A stretch of 64,000 bases of DNA, taken from assembly GCA_026120185.1 (NCBI GenBank), contig JANUWF010001636.1:62001-126000 (forward strand), written 5' to 3'. Within the stretch, counting starts at the first letter, position 1. Every line of letters begins with the position of its first letter. This DNA comes from Voacanga thouarsii. Its lineage: Eukaryota > Streptophyta > Magnoliopsida > Gentianales > Apocynaceae. The notes under the pieces were generated by a model. It made no database searches. It had not been told where the DNA came from and was given only the letters and a program-made list of their open reading frames with translations. Below, piece by piece: positions 36,594-51,626 of this stretch. The position numbers and the translations under genes are program-made.

Positions 36594-36699
36594 TTAAGAG
36601 AAAATCTGACTGAATTATATTAAATTGATACTTTTGTTTTTGGTTGGATTGTAGAGATGGTTTGTGCAATCATAAGCAGGCACTCAAGGCTGCCTTTAA

Positions 36700-39668
<2,969 letters not shown>

Positions 39669-39790
39669 ATCCAATCAGCACTGGAAATGCAAGAGGTTTT
39701 TCTTGATTCTGACGCTGCAAGAACAAAGGGTGCTTTTCCTCAGATTCGAGTCTTGAGGTTTTGAATTGGGGCCTTGGACATGAGAGGGCT

Positions 39791-39800
39791 TTATATAGGG
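39791..39800 (-). promoter_or_regulatory. TATA box of CYP707A
   Basis: On the minus strand CCTATATAAAGCC lies about 125 bp before the CYP707A start codon, the expected distance for a TATA box plus a short 5' UTR. Confidence 0.65.
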
Positions 39801-40365
39801 GGGAGAGCGAACAGGATAGAGACAAACCACAAAACAAGTACACTCCCTCTATATAGAAACTAGAAGCAAAATTCAGATATGAATTTGAATTTTATTAGAC
39901 ACCTATGCACATTTCCAAAAAATAATAATAATGAAAATTCCTATTCAATACATGAGTGATGTATTTCGTCATCTGTTTTGGGAAAGATTTGCACAAAGAT
40001 TTGAGTGATATTGAGAACCCTCAAGAGACAGGTTTCATGTGAATTTAATTCCACCCATTGTATATTTTTAATTTTTGCCTTAAATGACAAATTTATACAA
40101 AAATGTGAGGAACCTTCCACGCCTTTTTTTTTCTTTTATTTAATCTCTCACGTACACCAAAGGATTCTTGTTTATTTACATAGTATTTGGAGAGCCTTGA
40201 AACCATGAGGATATGAGACACATGTAACTTACCATCGTTATTGTAGCCAAGAGAGAGAAAGACGAATCATTAAAAAAAAAAAAGGGAAAAACTCTTAATT
40301 ATAATAATGTGTAAAATTCTTAATTATAACACTGTATTCACACTTAAAAAACGAAGGTTGATGAG
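39801..40365. other. CYP707A upstream region and spacer
   Basis: AT-rich sequence upstream of the CYP707A core promoter. It has no gene or defined repeat, and no convincing regulatory site was picked out. Confidence 0.35.
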
Positions 40366-40369
40366 TTGA

Positions 40370-41620
40370 AAATAACTTACCTTAAAAATAAAAAAGTTGT
40401 TACGTCTCGAATTCGAGAATCTCGTCCTTACCCCTTTCTCCACCCTCCCCTTCCATTCTAAAAAAAGGTCAACGACATTGTTAGAGCTCTTTTCTTTTTG
40501 CCAGAACAATTTTTATTCAAATTACCCCTCTACCCTATTTGATCAATCAATCTATCATATTTTCTCACCAATATTCTCCATTCCTCTACATCCCACAAAA
40601 TTTTCCCCTTTATACTCTTCTCTCCACTCTTTTCTTCTCTCTCCTCTCTTCTTTTCAACAATGAGCTTCCAAATACCAACTTTGAATTATTTCCATAGAT
40701 TAATATTACAGCAAATTTTAGAGAAGTTCGAATACGGGACGTCAATGTAGAAATTCCAATACCAACCATCTCAATCAATTCAATAAATGTATTTAATGTA
40801 GCAATTTAATGTGGAATGAAGAAGGGATTGAAAAGGTTGAAAAAGCTCAAGCTTTAGGTTTTTTCAACCTTTAAAAACAATCCTACTAAAAGATGGGATT
40901 TTGGATTTTGCCAGATAACAAAGAAATACAAAGAAGAAATTTGCCAAATTTGTTGTTATAAGAAGAAATACAGAGAATAAAAAAGAGGAATAATACAAAG
41001 AACAAGTTTAATTTTTCTATGTATCTTAGTTGTGTCCCCCAGTTTGAAACAGTGTTTATGCCCTATCGTGTTTCCTTCATTCTCTAATTTAAAGGGAAAA
41101 TCTAAGCTCTAATATCCCTAGTGCAATCCAAAAAAAGACATTTAATTCTAGTACTACCAGAATCTGTGGTACAACAATGGACATTGCTAATGGTAAATTG
41201 GTTTTTCTTTGAAGGTTGTAAAGATTTTACTAATGTGGATGAATTGTTGGAGGGGGTAGGTGGAAGAATATTGAAAAAGAAGAATGGGGGCAAAGGGAGA
41301 TCAATGATAGGTATGGGAGAGGGGAGCAAAGAGAGAAAAAGGGAAACCTCCAAACGATGTGGAGGAGAGAGATATGATTGGTGAGAGGGTGAGAAGAGAT
41401 TAATTAACTAAAAATTTTGATGAATTGTTGACGAGAAGATGGTTGAGAAAATGGGGAGAGAGGAGAGAAAAGGGGAAATTTTAGTCGGATGTGAAGGAAG
41501 AGAGAAGATTGGTTAAATGATATAAAAAGATTGGTTGATTAACAAGGGTAGAGCGGTAATTTAAACATAAATTATTCTAAAAAATATTATTCTTTGTAAA
41601 AAAAATATCATCGAATAATT
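40370..41620. mobile_element. inverted-repeat element of about 1.2 kb, unclassified
   Basis: The left arm (about 40520-40660: AATTACCCCTCTACCC, GATCAATCAATC, CCCCTTTATACTC, TCTCTCCTCTC) is mirrored on the opposite strand by the right arm (about 41420-41570, read backwards: AATTACCGCTCTACCC, AATCAACCAATC). The arms are long and imperfect, and the middle has no transposase. It may be a non-autonomous Mutator- or hAT-type element; limits and target duplications could not be fixed. Confidence 0.5.
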
Positions 41621-41744
41621 AAAATTACAATACGTAAAATCATCCAAGCCGAACTAACCCAAACTAAACTAAACCCATTAGATTAATTCACTTATTAGAC
41701 CCAATTCTTCTGTACTTTCGCCATTATCAATTTAATGAATGTGC

Positions 41745-41930
41745 CAAGAAGGCTCTCTACCCTTTCCCCTTCCCCTTCCCCTAGTGCTAGTAGCTCCGCC
41801 TATCTAGAAGCTTAGTCGAAAGGAATAGTACCCTAAGAGGTCTCTAGTTCCCGATGGATCTCGACTCTTTAGAAGATCATCTCCAAGGAAGGGGAGATCG
41901 GGGGACTAACTTTCTAACTTTTAGTGAAGT
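41745..41930. other. possible organelle-derived (mitochondrial-like) insert
   Basis: A segment of about 185 bp with roughly even base composition sits in very AT-rich DNA. Words such as CTAGTAGCTCCGCCTATCTAG, TCCCGATGGATCTCGACTC and GGGGAGATCGGGGGAC resemble plant mitochondrial intergenic DNA in style. This is an impression; no named organelle gene is present. Confidence 0.3.
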
Positions 41931-41961
41931 ACCAAATCAATTCGCATATAAACATCCTTAT

Positions 41962-41966
<5 letters not shown>

Positions 41967-42002
<36 letters not shown>
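41967..42002. repeat. (TA)18 microsatellite
   Basis: A 36-bp alternating TA run. Confidence 0.95.
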
Positions 42003-42005
<3 letters not shown>

Positions 42006-43140
42006 ATCTTATAAAATTTATATATATAATTACTCATTAAATATTCTTGTACATGCTTTTTTCATTTACATTTTTTTTAGTCTAATACAATGTGGTACTT
42101 TTGCTTTGTGTTGATTCTTAATTTTTAAATGTAGAAAATAAATATAGTATATGCATTTATTATTTAAGATGGTATAAAATTATTACTTGTTTTGTTACAT
42201 AGTCAATTTCTTTAATAGCAAATCGTCCAAACTGTCCAAATCAATAGAAATAAAACTCAATGACTTAAGGTTTAAAACTGTTTGGTTTAGTTTTAAAATT
42301 TTCAAATTGAAATTATTAATTTTATTAAAAAATGGGATGAGCTAAATCTATATCCTTACAACCTAAATCTACATCCTTAAATTGTAATTGTATTGTATGG
42401 AAATTTTTATCCTTTGATTCTTTCATTTTCAAATTATTAATTTTCTAATTTCGAAACTATCCCTTTAATTAAAAATATAACAAAAAAAAGTACAATATTT
42501 CAATATTTTTTATTCTGTTCACTTCTCACCTCATCCACTTCATTTTTTTTTATATACACATCACGTCAATCAAGTTTTTGAAAAGTTAATAGATTTAAAC
42601 ATGTACGGAAGGGACCTGGAGTTGGAGGACAAACTATAAATAAAAAATATAGAAATATAATATTATGATTTTTAAAAAAAAATTTTGGACAGGGGTGAAA
42701 TATAAAATTTTAAAAAATCTTTTTAAAATTTTAAAAACTTGACGAGCTGCAAATTTTAAAGAGAGTTAGAATGGATTAACAGAGACTTTAAGGATTTAAA
42801 GATATAAGAGTCAATAAATAATTTTTTTTATTAAAAAAATAGTGTAAGAATTAAAAATTAATGGGTTTGAGAATGAAGGAGTTTAAATATAGTAATAACC
42901 ACACAAGACAATTATAATTTAGAGATATAACTTTTTAATTCCTCTTTTAAAAAATATGTAAATTAAATCGCAAATACCTTACCGGAGACCTAAGGTCTAT
43001 CGAATAAAATTGAAATTTAAATATTAAAGTGTGAATATTGAAATTTGAAATTTGAAATGTGATTTTTGAAGTTTAAATTAAATAAAATTCATTATTAGAT
43101 TATATTTTGTTATAATTTAAATTAAATAGAAAATAATTAC
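42003..43140. other. AT-rich intergenic DNA
   Basis: No gene, RNA or clear transposon is seen. Low-complexity A/T tracts dominate. Confidence 0.5.
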
Positions 43141-43143
43141 AAT

Positions 43144-43575
43144 TTTTTTTCCATTCCAAATTCCAGCATTTTATTTCGATACAAGCACTTTGGCGTAATT
43201 TTCTTTGGATTCTTCGTCTAACAAGTTAGCCTTGTCATAAATTTAACTATCAATAGCCAGTCAATATACATCTGGGATTTTTTTTGGTACCTTGGAAACT
43301 CACAGCTAAAGGATCGACTCATCTGACTTGTGATATATTCAATAAAATGAAATTTTAGATATTTAAATATTAAGATTTAAGATTTAAATTCTAAATTTTA
43401 AATATGAAAACTAAACTAATTATAAGTTATGTGTACACTATTTTTATTATAAGTTGAATTAATTATAAAAAATAACAATAATCTTTTCATTCCAAATTCT
43501 AGTATTTTACTTCATTACAAACGCTTTGGTTTAATTTTCTTTATATTACAATTTAGCTATGTCATAAATTTGACT
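43144..43575. repeat. diverged direct duplication, ~95-bp units about 335 bp apart
   Basis: The segment near 43155-43250 (CATTCCAAATTCCAGCATTTT, CACTTTGG, TTGTCATAAATTTAACTAT) recurs near 43485-43575 (CATTCCAAATTCTAGTATTTT, CGCTTTGG, ATGTCATAAATTTGACTAT). Flanking AT-rich sequence also looks related. Confidence 0.7.
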
Positions 43576-45905
43576 ATAATTTCTAGTTGATTGTTTAATT
43601 TTTATTATTTATATTTTTTGGAATATTTATCTTTACGGATTTCCTTCCCTTTTTACATTGGAAGAGGGATTAATTTGGGACTACTGCAATTGTAATGACT
43701 AGATTATCCCTCGTTTAGAAAAAAAAAAAAACCATTACACAATTTACGTGGTTTTTATGACCAATACCATTATATTGTAATTTTAACCAATCACGTTGTC
43801 TTCATTATTTTTCAATTCATTCCAAATATGAGAGATTATCTGCTATGAAATTCTTTGGTAATATATATTGTATCGTTCATACAGCTAAAATGCTTTTGCT
43901 TTTCTAAAAGAATAAGCAAATGCATAAAGTATAAATTTTTAATCTCTTAATTTTTAATAAGAAAATACTTATACAAGCCAATGTAAAAATTTGTATATTT
44001 TAAAATACTACCGAGTTTTAAATGTATTTAACCATGAAGGCATTTATACTAACATCTATTAACTCATACTATTCAATCATAAAGTCTATGAACTTGGGAA
44101 AGTTTTTTCCCTATCATTTTCTTTAAACAATTAAGTCATAATAAATATTTATTATGAAATGCAATAAAATAAAACACATAAGAATATCATATATCCAGCA
44201 CATTATATTAAGTAAATACTTAAGTAAGTAATTAATTTTTAAATTTTAATTGAATTATCAAATAAATTTTAATTTGACGTAATTCTTAAACTCACTATAA
44301 AAATGACATTTTATAAACTTAACAAGAATGATTCCTATACAAAATAAAATTATATAAGTTGACGTCAATTTTAATTGAACCGTTGTAACGGTAACTTTGA
44401 ACCAATGCTAATAGGAATTTTTTCAAGTCGATAATGACCTTAAGTATTTTTCAACCGATGTACCCGATTAATATCGGAATTAGGAGCCGTTGAGTCATCA
44501 CCTCACGTCTCGACACGATCGGTAAAGCATTACTACACCCAATCGCTAGGGTTGAGCCATGAAGTAAGATTTTCTCTATGTACAAATAGTCGGTTACAAT
44601 GCCACAACAAGCATAAAACGGATAAGTATTCCTATAACAGGACACAATCAAAAATACATCCAGAAAATTATTAGCTTAAAGTTTTAACTTCCTTTTTATT
44701 CTGTATTTCTTCTTGTCTTTTTTTATAACTTTGATTAGATTCATGTGTTTCCCTTTATTTCATAGTTAACAGCTTTTCGTTTTATTTTGCTTTGGATTTA
44801 AATTCCAGAATTTATTTATTTCTTTTATCAAGATCAATCGAGATACGTCAATTCCAATTCCTTTTGGCTTCTACATACAATATTTCTACTTTCTTGAACC
44901 CTTTGTATAGTAAGTTTAAAGAATTTACGTTTCTTAAAAGGTTCGATTCTTATATGCATTATTCCGTCGAACTATTTATATTTATCAGAAGAGAAGTCGA
45001 ACACCAATTCAAACGGTTCCCCTTTTGTATGGCAACAATATGTAAAAAAATTCAATTATCTTTACAAATTTGCATATACTTGAAGTCTATATATTTCGAC
45101 GTCTTTGGGTATTCTAATACACCTTCTATTGCAATCTCTGTTATACCGGTAATAAAGTAATATATGTCTACTTATTCTGCATAGCCTCTTCCACTCTTAA
45201 CACCTTAAGCACACTAAGGTTTTCATCCATAACAAAAGAAAAAAAAAATCCAAAACACTGGCCAAAAAAAAAAGTACGTAGTCTCCTCACCAACTGTGAT
45301 CTTCTCCCCGAACTCAACCACTCAACTTCAGCAATAATATATTTTAGGTATTGGATTCTATCTATTATTGTTATTGGTTGTAAAATTTCCAACCATTAGT
45401 TGGTATACTTTTTACCTTTTTTTTTTTTATCTTGAATATTTTACCCGTGGTTTCTATGGAGATGGAAGGAGGGACGGAGAGGATAGAAAGAAAAGATTCT
45501 TTTTTTATTTTTTTTGGGTCATTGGCATCTACATTTTGAAAGTGTTTTTTAAATCTCACGTATGAAATGATGCTAGTAACAGTGCTTTATTTTTTGGTTT
45601 TTGGCGTCTATATTTTGAAGGTTTTTTTTGGATTTTATAAATAAAATAACGCTAATAACAATACTTTATTAGTGATGCGACTAGGATGTGTTAGCAAAAC
45701 ACAACAAATATAAGAACAAATACCAATATTCAATATGGCTAAATGGTAAAACAACTTAAATGTACGCCAGAAGATTTCGAGTTCTATATTAACTAGTCAG
45801 GAACAACCGTTATGCTATACTACAAGAATCAATCACAACATATTAGTCTCCGAAAATGACTTTTCATATTCTTAATAAGGACCAAATATCACTTTTGAAT
45901 GGATC
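43576..45905. other. intergenic DNA without recognised genes
   Basis: The stretch 44370-45170 is less AT-biased and contains a 122-codon open frame at 44792-45160, but its translation (rich in Phe, Ile, Tyr, Lys) matches no family I know. It may be old transposon or organelle-like DNA. Nothing else is supported. Confidence 0.4.
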
Positions 45906-45909
45906 CTTA

Positions 45910-46344
45910 GGCTTGATTTGGTTCGCGAAGAGGAGGAGAGAGGGAAGGGAAGGAGGAGTAACACATTTTACTTTTACTAAGAGAAATTAATGTATTTATT
46001 TTTATTCTGTTTGGTTGGTGTGAAAATAGGAAGGGAATGAGAGGAAAGAATGAAGAGAATAATTAATTTAATTTATTATTTTATCCTTCATTATCTATTT
46101 TATTAAAATTTTTAATGTTAAAAATGTGGTCAATATTGTCATTATTACTCACACTTTATTTTCTCTTTCTCAATCCCTCTAAATTGGGAAGGGAGGAAAT
46201 GCTGATGTAGAGGGAGTGTATTCCCTATTGATTTACTTCTCCTCTACATTTACATCTAACCAAATATGGTAAATATTTCATTTACTTCCATATTTACTTT
46301 TCCCCCTCGTTTACTCTCGCAAAACAGTCCAACCAAATCAAGTC
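45910..46344. mobile_element. Tourist-like MITE, copy 2 (435 bp)
   Basis: The TIRs are GGCTTGATTTGGTTCGCG and, on the minus strand, GACTTGATTTGGTTGGAC, flanked by TTA at 45907-45909 and 46345-46347. It is the inverted relative of 34863-35300 and better preserved. TTA duplication and these ends indicate PIF/Harbinger-type Tourist. Confidence 0.85.
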
Positions 46345-46347
46345 TTA

Positions 46348-48145
46348 ATCCCATTTCTAGTTTTCTTGATGCCGCGAGAAAGCATGAGTACGTGTACTTA
46401 TGCCAATTTTTAAAGAACCGTTTCAAATCAACTAAGAACAAACTCTTTTCAATTTGAACTAAAATTTCAATTAAAAATAATATTAATTTAAATATATTTT
46501 ATATTTTTTTTAGAATTGTTATATATTCATAACATGTCATATTTTATTCCCATTTCTTAAATAATTGAACCCCACATTTACTTTATATTAAATTTATTTC
46601 AATCAAATCCTTATCTAAATACAACCTACTATCTAACATCAATCCAGATTTTGTATATACACGTTGGCTTTTGTCGGCTGTGATTGAAACTACATCATCT
46701 TATATTGCATCATACAAAATGAACCTTAGGTTTCATTATCAAGAAGAAACCAGTTTTTTCTCTCACTTTGACCATGTTTTTTGGTCTTAAGTGTAGGTGA
46801 TGATGTGGATGGCAAAAATTAAATTGTTATGTTTGGTCTAGGACGATTAATATCATTCGTTCTTTCAATCAAATTTTTTAGAAGACATAATTTTAAATAA
46901 TTTTTTTATTTGAACTTGAAACATTGTTTAAAAACACACCAAACTCCTTCCACCTAGGCCAATTCCCGTTAGAATAATTTTTATGCTTACGATATATTGT
47001 AATATTTATTTTTTTCACAAAAATATATATTCGGCACCAATCACTATTTTTTAATTTTTTTTTCTCAATAGTCTAGAATTGATCTAAAAAAATATGAAAT
47101 ATCTCTCTAAAAATTGAACACGTGAACCTTAAGAATGAGAAAGAATTCGCATATAAATGAAAATAAGTATCGATCATATATTGCATAAAAGGGAAACTCT
47201 TCAATTTGGAATAAAATCGTAGAGCGTATGAGATCATCGAGCTTCTTACAATTTGAGGTGCTTGTTTATGTGTAATCCTATTTAATCAAGAACGAAATCA
47301 AAAATTTGAGATTGAAAATAAATGATATGAAATATATGTTTATGGACACTATTATAACTTCTTAAAAATTTGAGAGATAAAAGGTAAAATTAAAAAAAAA
47401 ATTAATCAAAAGTTTAGAATTTTAAGAAATTTTACAAATGTGTACTTCCAGTTTTAGCTAGCAGCTGCACATAAACGATGTATTAGTTATGAGTCAAAGA
47501 ACTCTTTCAAGGAGTTTTTTTTTTTTTTTCTTTTGGGGGGGGGAGGTGGGGAGATCTTTTTAGTACGTTTGTGGAGTACATGCTTTTGTCCTTGCCAAAG
47601 CAAACTAAACCAATACTTCCACCCTTTTCAAAAATATTATTTCTATTCCAACGAAATTATATTAGATTGTCCCCAAAAAATTAATATTTTTCTTAAAAGA
47701 AAACTTTTTAGTATATTGTATATTAAATATAATCAATATATTTTTTATATATTACTTGTATATATTTAGATTTAATATAAAATATTTCATAATTTATATA
47801 TTTTTTATTTTTATTATATTATAATTTTTATTTTTACATAAAATATCGTATCAAATTAATTACTATTAATTTAATTAAATACAGAATATAAAATAAACTT
47901 CTTTGATTTAAGAAAGGTAAACAACATTAAGTAACTGGTCATACTACTAACCTATTTACTTAATAACTATAATATAATAGTTTGTATTTAATCAAATACT
48001 TTTTAATTATGATAAAATTATATTTGGACGGATTAATGAGAAAATGGAGAATAATCCACAACTGTACTTTCATTGCTCCTAACAATAGTATTTTGTTTAA
48101 AGAAAATCAAAATTTCTTTTATCCCCCTTCTACAAAATTTGTGGA
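46348..48145. other. AT-rich intergenic DNA
   Basis: No gene or element is identified. There is a poly(T)/poly(G) junction near 47517-47555. Confidence 0.5.
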
Positions 48146-48149
48146 AACA

Positions 48150-48705
48150 AACATGGCCTCTGGGAAAAGAAAGAATATGGGCCTAAGGAATCTAACGTCG
48201 GGACCCACAAGAACACGGAAGTGCCATACAGCTCACCACGTCAGATATCTTAGGATCTCCGACCTTCCAGATCGGATTGATTGGTGTGGTCCCGCAAGTC
48301 CCACTATAATATGGGGCTCCGCTTCTTCTGTTGAGTACGGAGAACACGTGGGCCAACAAGGATCCCGGGCCCCGTTCGAAGTTCCGCCTTTGAAAAGTCC
48401 CCACCTCACCTGCAGTGCCGTTAAACAGTTGGGCGTGGTCTGTGGGCTAAAATTCCCTGGAGCAGCTTATCTGCTGGTTGTCTTAGTCGAGCCAGCTGGA
48501 TGACACCTGTCTCTATCACAGTGGTCCATTTCCAGAGGCTTCTGAGACGAGAAGCCCCAGGACTCCCAATCGGGCCCATCGTCTATTCACATGGGACCCA
48601 ATATTCCGCAGAACTTGACGAAGTCACTTTCTCGCCCGGTTGCCGACTTCCACAAAGTTGTGGGCCTCGTGGCCTCGTGTTTGACCCCAGCACAAGATAT
48701 TTTCG
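48150..48705. other. GC-rich island with clustered promoter-type motifs
   Basis: About 550 bp of near-balanced base composition stand between very AT-rich flanks. They contain ABRE/G-box-like cores (CACCACGTCAG near 48236, AACACGTGGGCC near 48343) and several GGGCC/GGCCC and GGGACCCA words of TCP-site type. An open frame crosses it without any family resemblance, so coding is doubtful. It may be a promoter fragment, a pseudogenised first exon or transposon DNA. Confidence 0.4.
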
Positions 48706-48819
48706 GAATAAAAAAATGAAGAACATTCTCTTTTTTCTGAATGCCTTCCATTATATTAAAATGAAATTTATTTGATTGGATACCAATTTTTATTTAAAAT
48801 TAAAATTACATATATATTA

Positions 48820-49143
48820 CCTATTCCGTCTCTTTTTTATCTGTTTATTTTAATTAAGAATTTTATTTTTATTTATTTATTTTATTAACAAATTAAAACG
48901 ATATTAATTATTATTTTTTTACAAATACTCCTTTTTAATACAATAAACATTGTGTACTTATAATGAAAAATAAAAATAAATTAAACATACTTAGAATATA
49001 TAAAATTTTAAAATTTGATTATTCCTTAATAAAGAAATTTTTTTAAGTAAGATAAAAAATATTAATTAATTAATTAAAAAATATTATTTTTTTTAAAATT
49101 TATGAATCGATTAAAATAAATAAATAAAAAAGACAAAAAATAA
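48820..49143. mobile_element. Stowaway-like MITE related to the CYP707A intron element
   Basis: The left end is CCTATTCCGTCTCTTTTTTATC and TA flanks lie at 48818-48819 and 49144-49145. The body aligns with 38186-38513 (324 versus 328 bp), including ATGAATCGATTAAAATA near the right end. Confidence 0.75.
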
Positions 49144-49375
49144 TAAAAAATTAAAAAATTCTGAAACTAAGCGTATAAAATTAATATGTTGGATGAAAAC
49201 TAATTTTTCATAATATATAATATATTAACTAGTTGGATTCATATGGTGTATGAACTATGTATGTATCTAATGACTTTATTCAATATATATTCGGAAGTTT
49301 ACTAATAATCAAAGTAAGGTTGGTGAAAATTGATTAATTGGATTGGAGTAAAAATTTCATATTCTTAACATTATA

Positions 49376-49653
49376 CTATTTACGTTTCACAATATAAATC
49401 ATTCTAAACTTATGTACAAAAATTAAAGGTTCATAAATTCTACATAATTTAAAATTAAAATTTCAAAAATACATATAATTAAGTCTTTATCTACTTTGAT
49501 AATTAGAGAGAGTTGGGTCATAATTAGTGAAAAGAGAAAGATGGCAAGGAGGATAGAAATAGAAAAAAATAATAAATTTTTATAAAACTTTATTTAATGA
49601 TCTATATTGTGAAAAAAAAATTCAAATTTAAAACGACTTATATTGTGAAATAG
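49376..49653. mobile_element. Stowaway-like MITE, second family (278 bp)
   Basis: The ends are CTATTTACGTTTCACAATATAA on the left and, on the minus strand, CTATTTCACAATATAAGTCG on the right, with TA at 49374-49375 and 49654-49655. Confidence 0.8.
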
Positions 49654-49684
49654 TAATAAAGAATATGGTATAATAAAGTGTTTC

Positions 49685-50041
49685 TGTTATAAAATTAGGG
49701 TAGTATTAGAATAAAATCTACACACTACACACTAAGAAAATTCTAACTATTCTTTGCACAAGAATTTCTCTTCAAACTTCTCTCTTTCTTTCTCTCACAA
49801 TTCTTTCTCTAATCTTTCTTTCACTAATCTTTCTTTCACAAAATGATGGTGTATTACAAGCTTAGAGAATAGCTCTATTTATAGAGCTCTAATTAGTGAA
49901 ATACATCATGGCATACATCATCTTCAATTAATGGTGTCTCCACTAAATGGTGGACATCCATAAAAATCTTCTAATAATTCACATAAATCCATAATTAGTG
50001 GAGCCTCCACTAATTAATGGAGATTCCAATAATTCATAACA
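49685..50041 (-). repeat. solo LTR of the same copia family (357 bp)
   Basis: A full LTR (minus-strand TGTTATGAATTATTGG to TTTTATAACA) with a perfect 5-bp target duplication GTTTC at 49680-49684 and 50042-50046, and no internal region. This is a solo LTR left by LTR-LTR recombination. Its 357-bp length equals the element 1 LTR, not the 367-bp element 2 LTRs. Confidence 0.96.
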
Positions 50042-50046
50042 GTTTC

Positions 50047-51020
50047 AAAATATTCGAATTCGGGAACAATTAATTTGTTTCAACCATTGAGAAACCGCAT
50101 TGATTCTTCTCTTCCAACTTCTTCCACTCTCTCCCGAACTCTCAAAGGGTAACCAAATATCCCTTCGTATCTCTTTTTATTTTTTTAATTAAAGATGATG
50201 ACGACGACGACGATAATGATTATTATTATTATTAACTTGACAAACTCTCATTAAAAATTCCATTTTATAATCTTTATTTTGGATATAAACGTAGGAGAAG
50301 AGTTTAGGTTATCTTCAACATCTTTTTGCCCGATCTCTTTCTACCACACACAAAACCTTCTTCTACATAAAATCTTAAGTTTATATTTTCTTCAGTTTTG
50401 CACTGTTCCTTTTACGCAAAAAACCCTCAACAATTCTTCGAACTTTACTTCACTTTCAAGATTACTGATTTCTACGACTTGAGATTGTACGGAACTCTAT
50501 TCTTGTCCCTGTAAGTTTTTGTATCATCGAGAAAAAATTTAAATATTTGGAGAAAATTAGACACAGAGAAGTTGAAGAAATTTAAAAATTATTTTCAAAC
50601 TTTAATGTTTGTATGTGACAGAAAGAGATTGAGCATAGGTTAGTACAGAACGAGACACCTTTTAAAAAAAAAAAATTGAAGGGAGGGGCAAAAAAGAGAT
50701 TTTCCTAAAAAATTAATTTTATTAAGGCTAAAACTAAAATTTTAAAAATTTTGGGGGGCAGGGGCAAGGGTGGCTCCCATAGCTCCGAGCAAAGGGAGAT
50801 TGAAGAAAACAACCAACTCTTGAAATTTAATAATTGTCTTCAAACTTCAGCATTTGTATGTGACTGAAATAGATTGGGTATAATTAAGAAGGTTGAACAA
50901 AATCTACTCTTCTCCAATATTTGTATTTGAAATAGAGTTTTTAACAAGTGTTTGTTAGGTTGTTAATAATAATAATCTTTAATTGGAAAAAGGGAGAAAA
51001 AAAGAGAAACGAATGACGAC
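50047..51020. other. AT-rich intergenic DNA with short simple repeats
   Basis: It contains a short GAT/GAC then ATT trinucleotide run near 50195-50235 and a G-rich patch near 50745-50790. No gene is supported. Confidence 0.45.
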
Positions 51021-51028
51021 TTCTTAAG

Positions 51029-51618
51029 TAGGGCGGTAAACGGGTTTAATCGAGTTTGGATAGTCCTGTTCCAGACCCAATTAAAAGAAAAAGTATCGGA
51101 CTCGATTCGAATATACATCGGATACGGAATGAAGAGACACATACCTGCGTATGCAAGTATCAAGTTTGCGTCGAGTATATTCGGCCCAAAAAAATTATAT
51201 GTGTAAAAATATTTAAATATCCAAATGCAAGGAAACAATATATTGTATTTTCCCAAGAGCAATAAAAAGAAGAAAAAGAAAAATTCATGTCTCTGTCTTT
51301 TTTTTCTTTTCTTATTCCTTTTTTTTAAGATTTCCAAAATTGTGCAAAAAGCCTGTAGATGCAAGTCCTGAAAAGCTTTATGTTCAAGTTCTAGAAACCT
51401 TAATCCACCGAAAACTTCAAAACATAATATATTTTATATATAATATAATATACAATTTATATTTTAGATAATATATTAATCGAATAATTAGGTATAGATA
51501 TTATAGTTTTGTATTCGAACCTAATTATATGGGTTCGGAGAAAAAAAAGTATCAGACCTGTTATAAACGAGTCCAATATAATCCGAATTTGAATATACTC
51601 GATTCATTGATAGTCCTA
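51029..51618. mobile_element. non-autonomous hAT element (590 bp)
   Basis: The left end is TAGGGCGGTAAACGGG and the right end on the minus strand is TAGGACTATCAATGAATCGAG. It is flanked by 8-bp duplications TTCTTAAG (51021-51028) and TTCTTAAA (51619-51626), with one mismatch. The 8-bp duplication and TAGGG-type ends are typical of hAT. No transposase frame is present. Confidence 0.7.
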
Positions 51619-51626
51619 TTCTTAAA

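Noticed and set aside
39669..39674. CYP707A start two codons earlier
   Set aside because: That codon is TTG; the ATG at 39666-39668 is the credible start.
44792..45160. 122-codon open frame, possibly organellar or viral
   Set aside because: Rich in Phe/Ile/Tyr/Lys as expected from AT-rich DNA; no motif could be named.
47982..48503. 173-codon open frame across the GC-rich island
   Set aside because: Composition is not protein-like through its first half, there is no family resemblance and no splice context; the long frame follows from local base composition.
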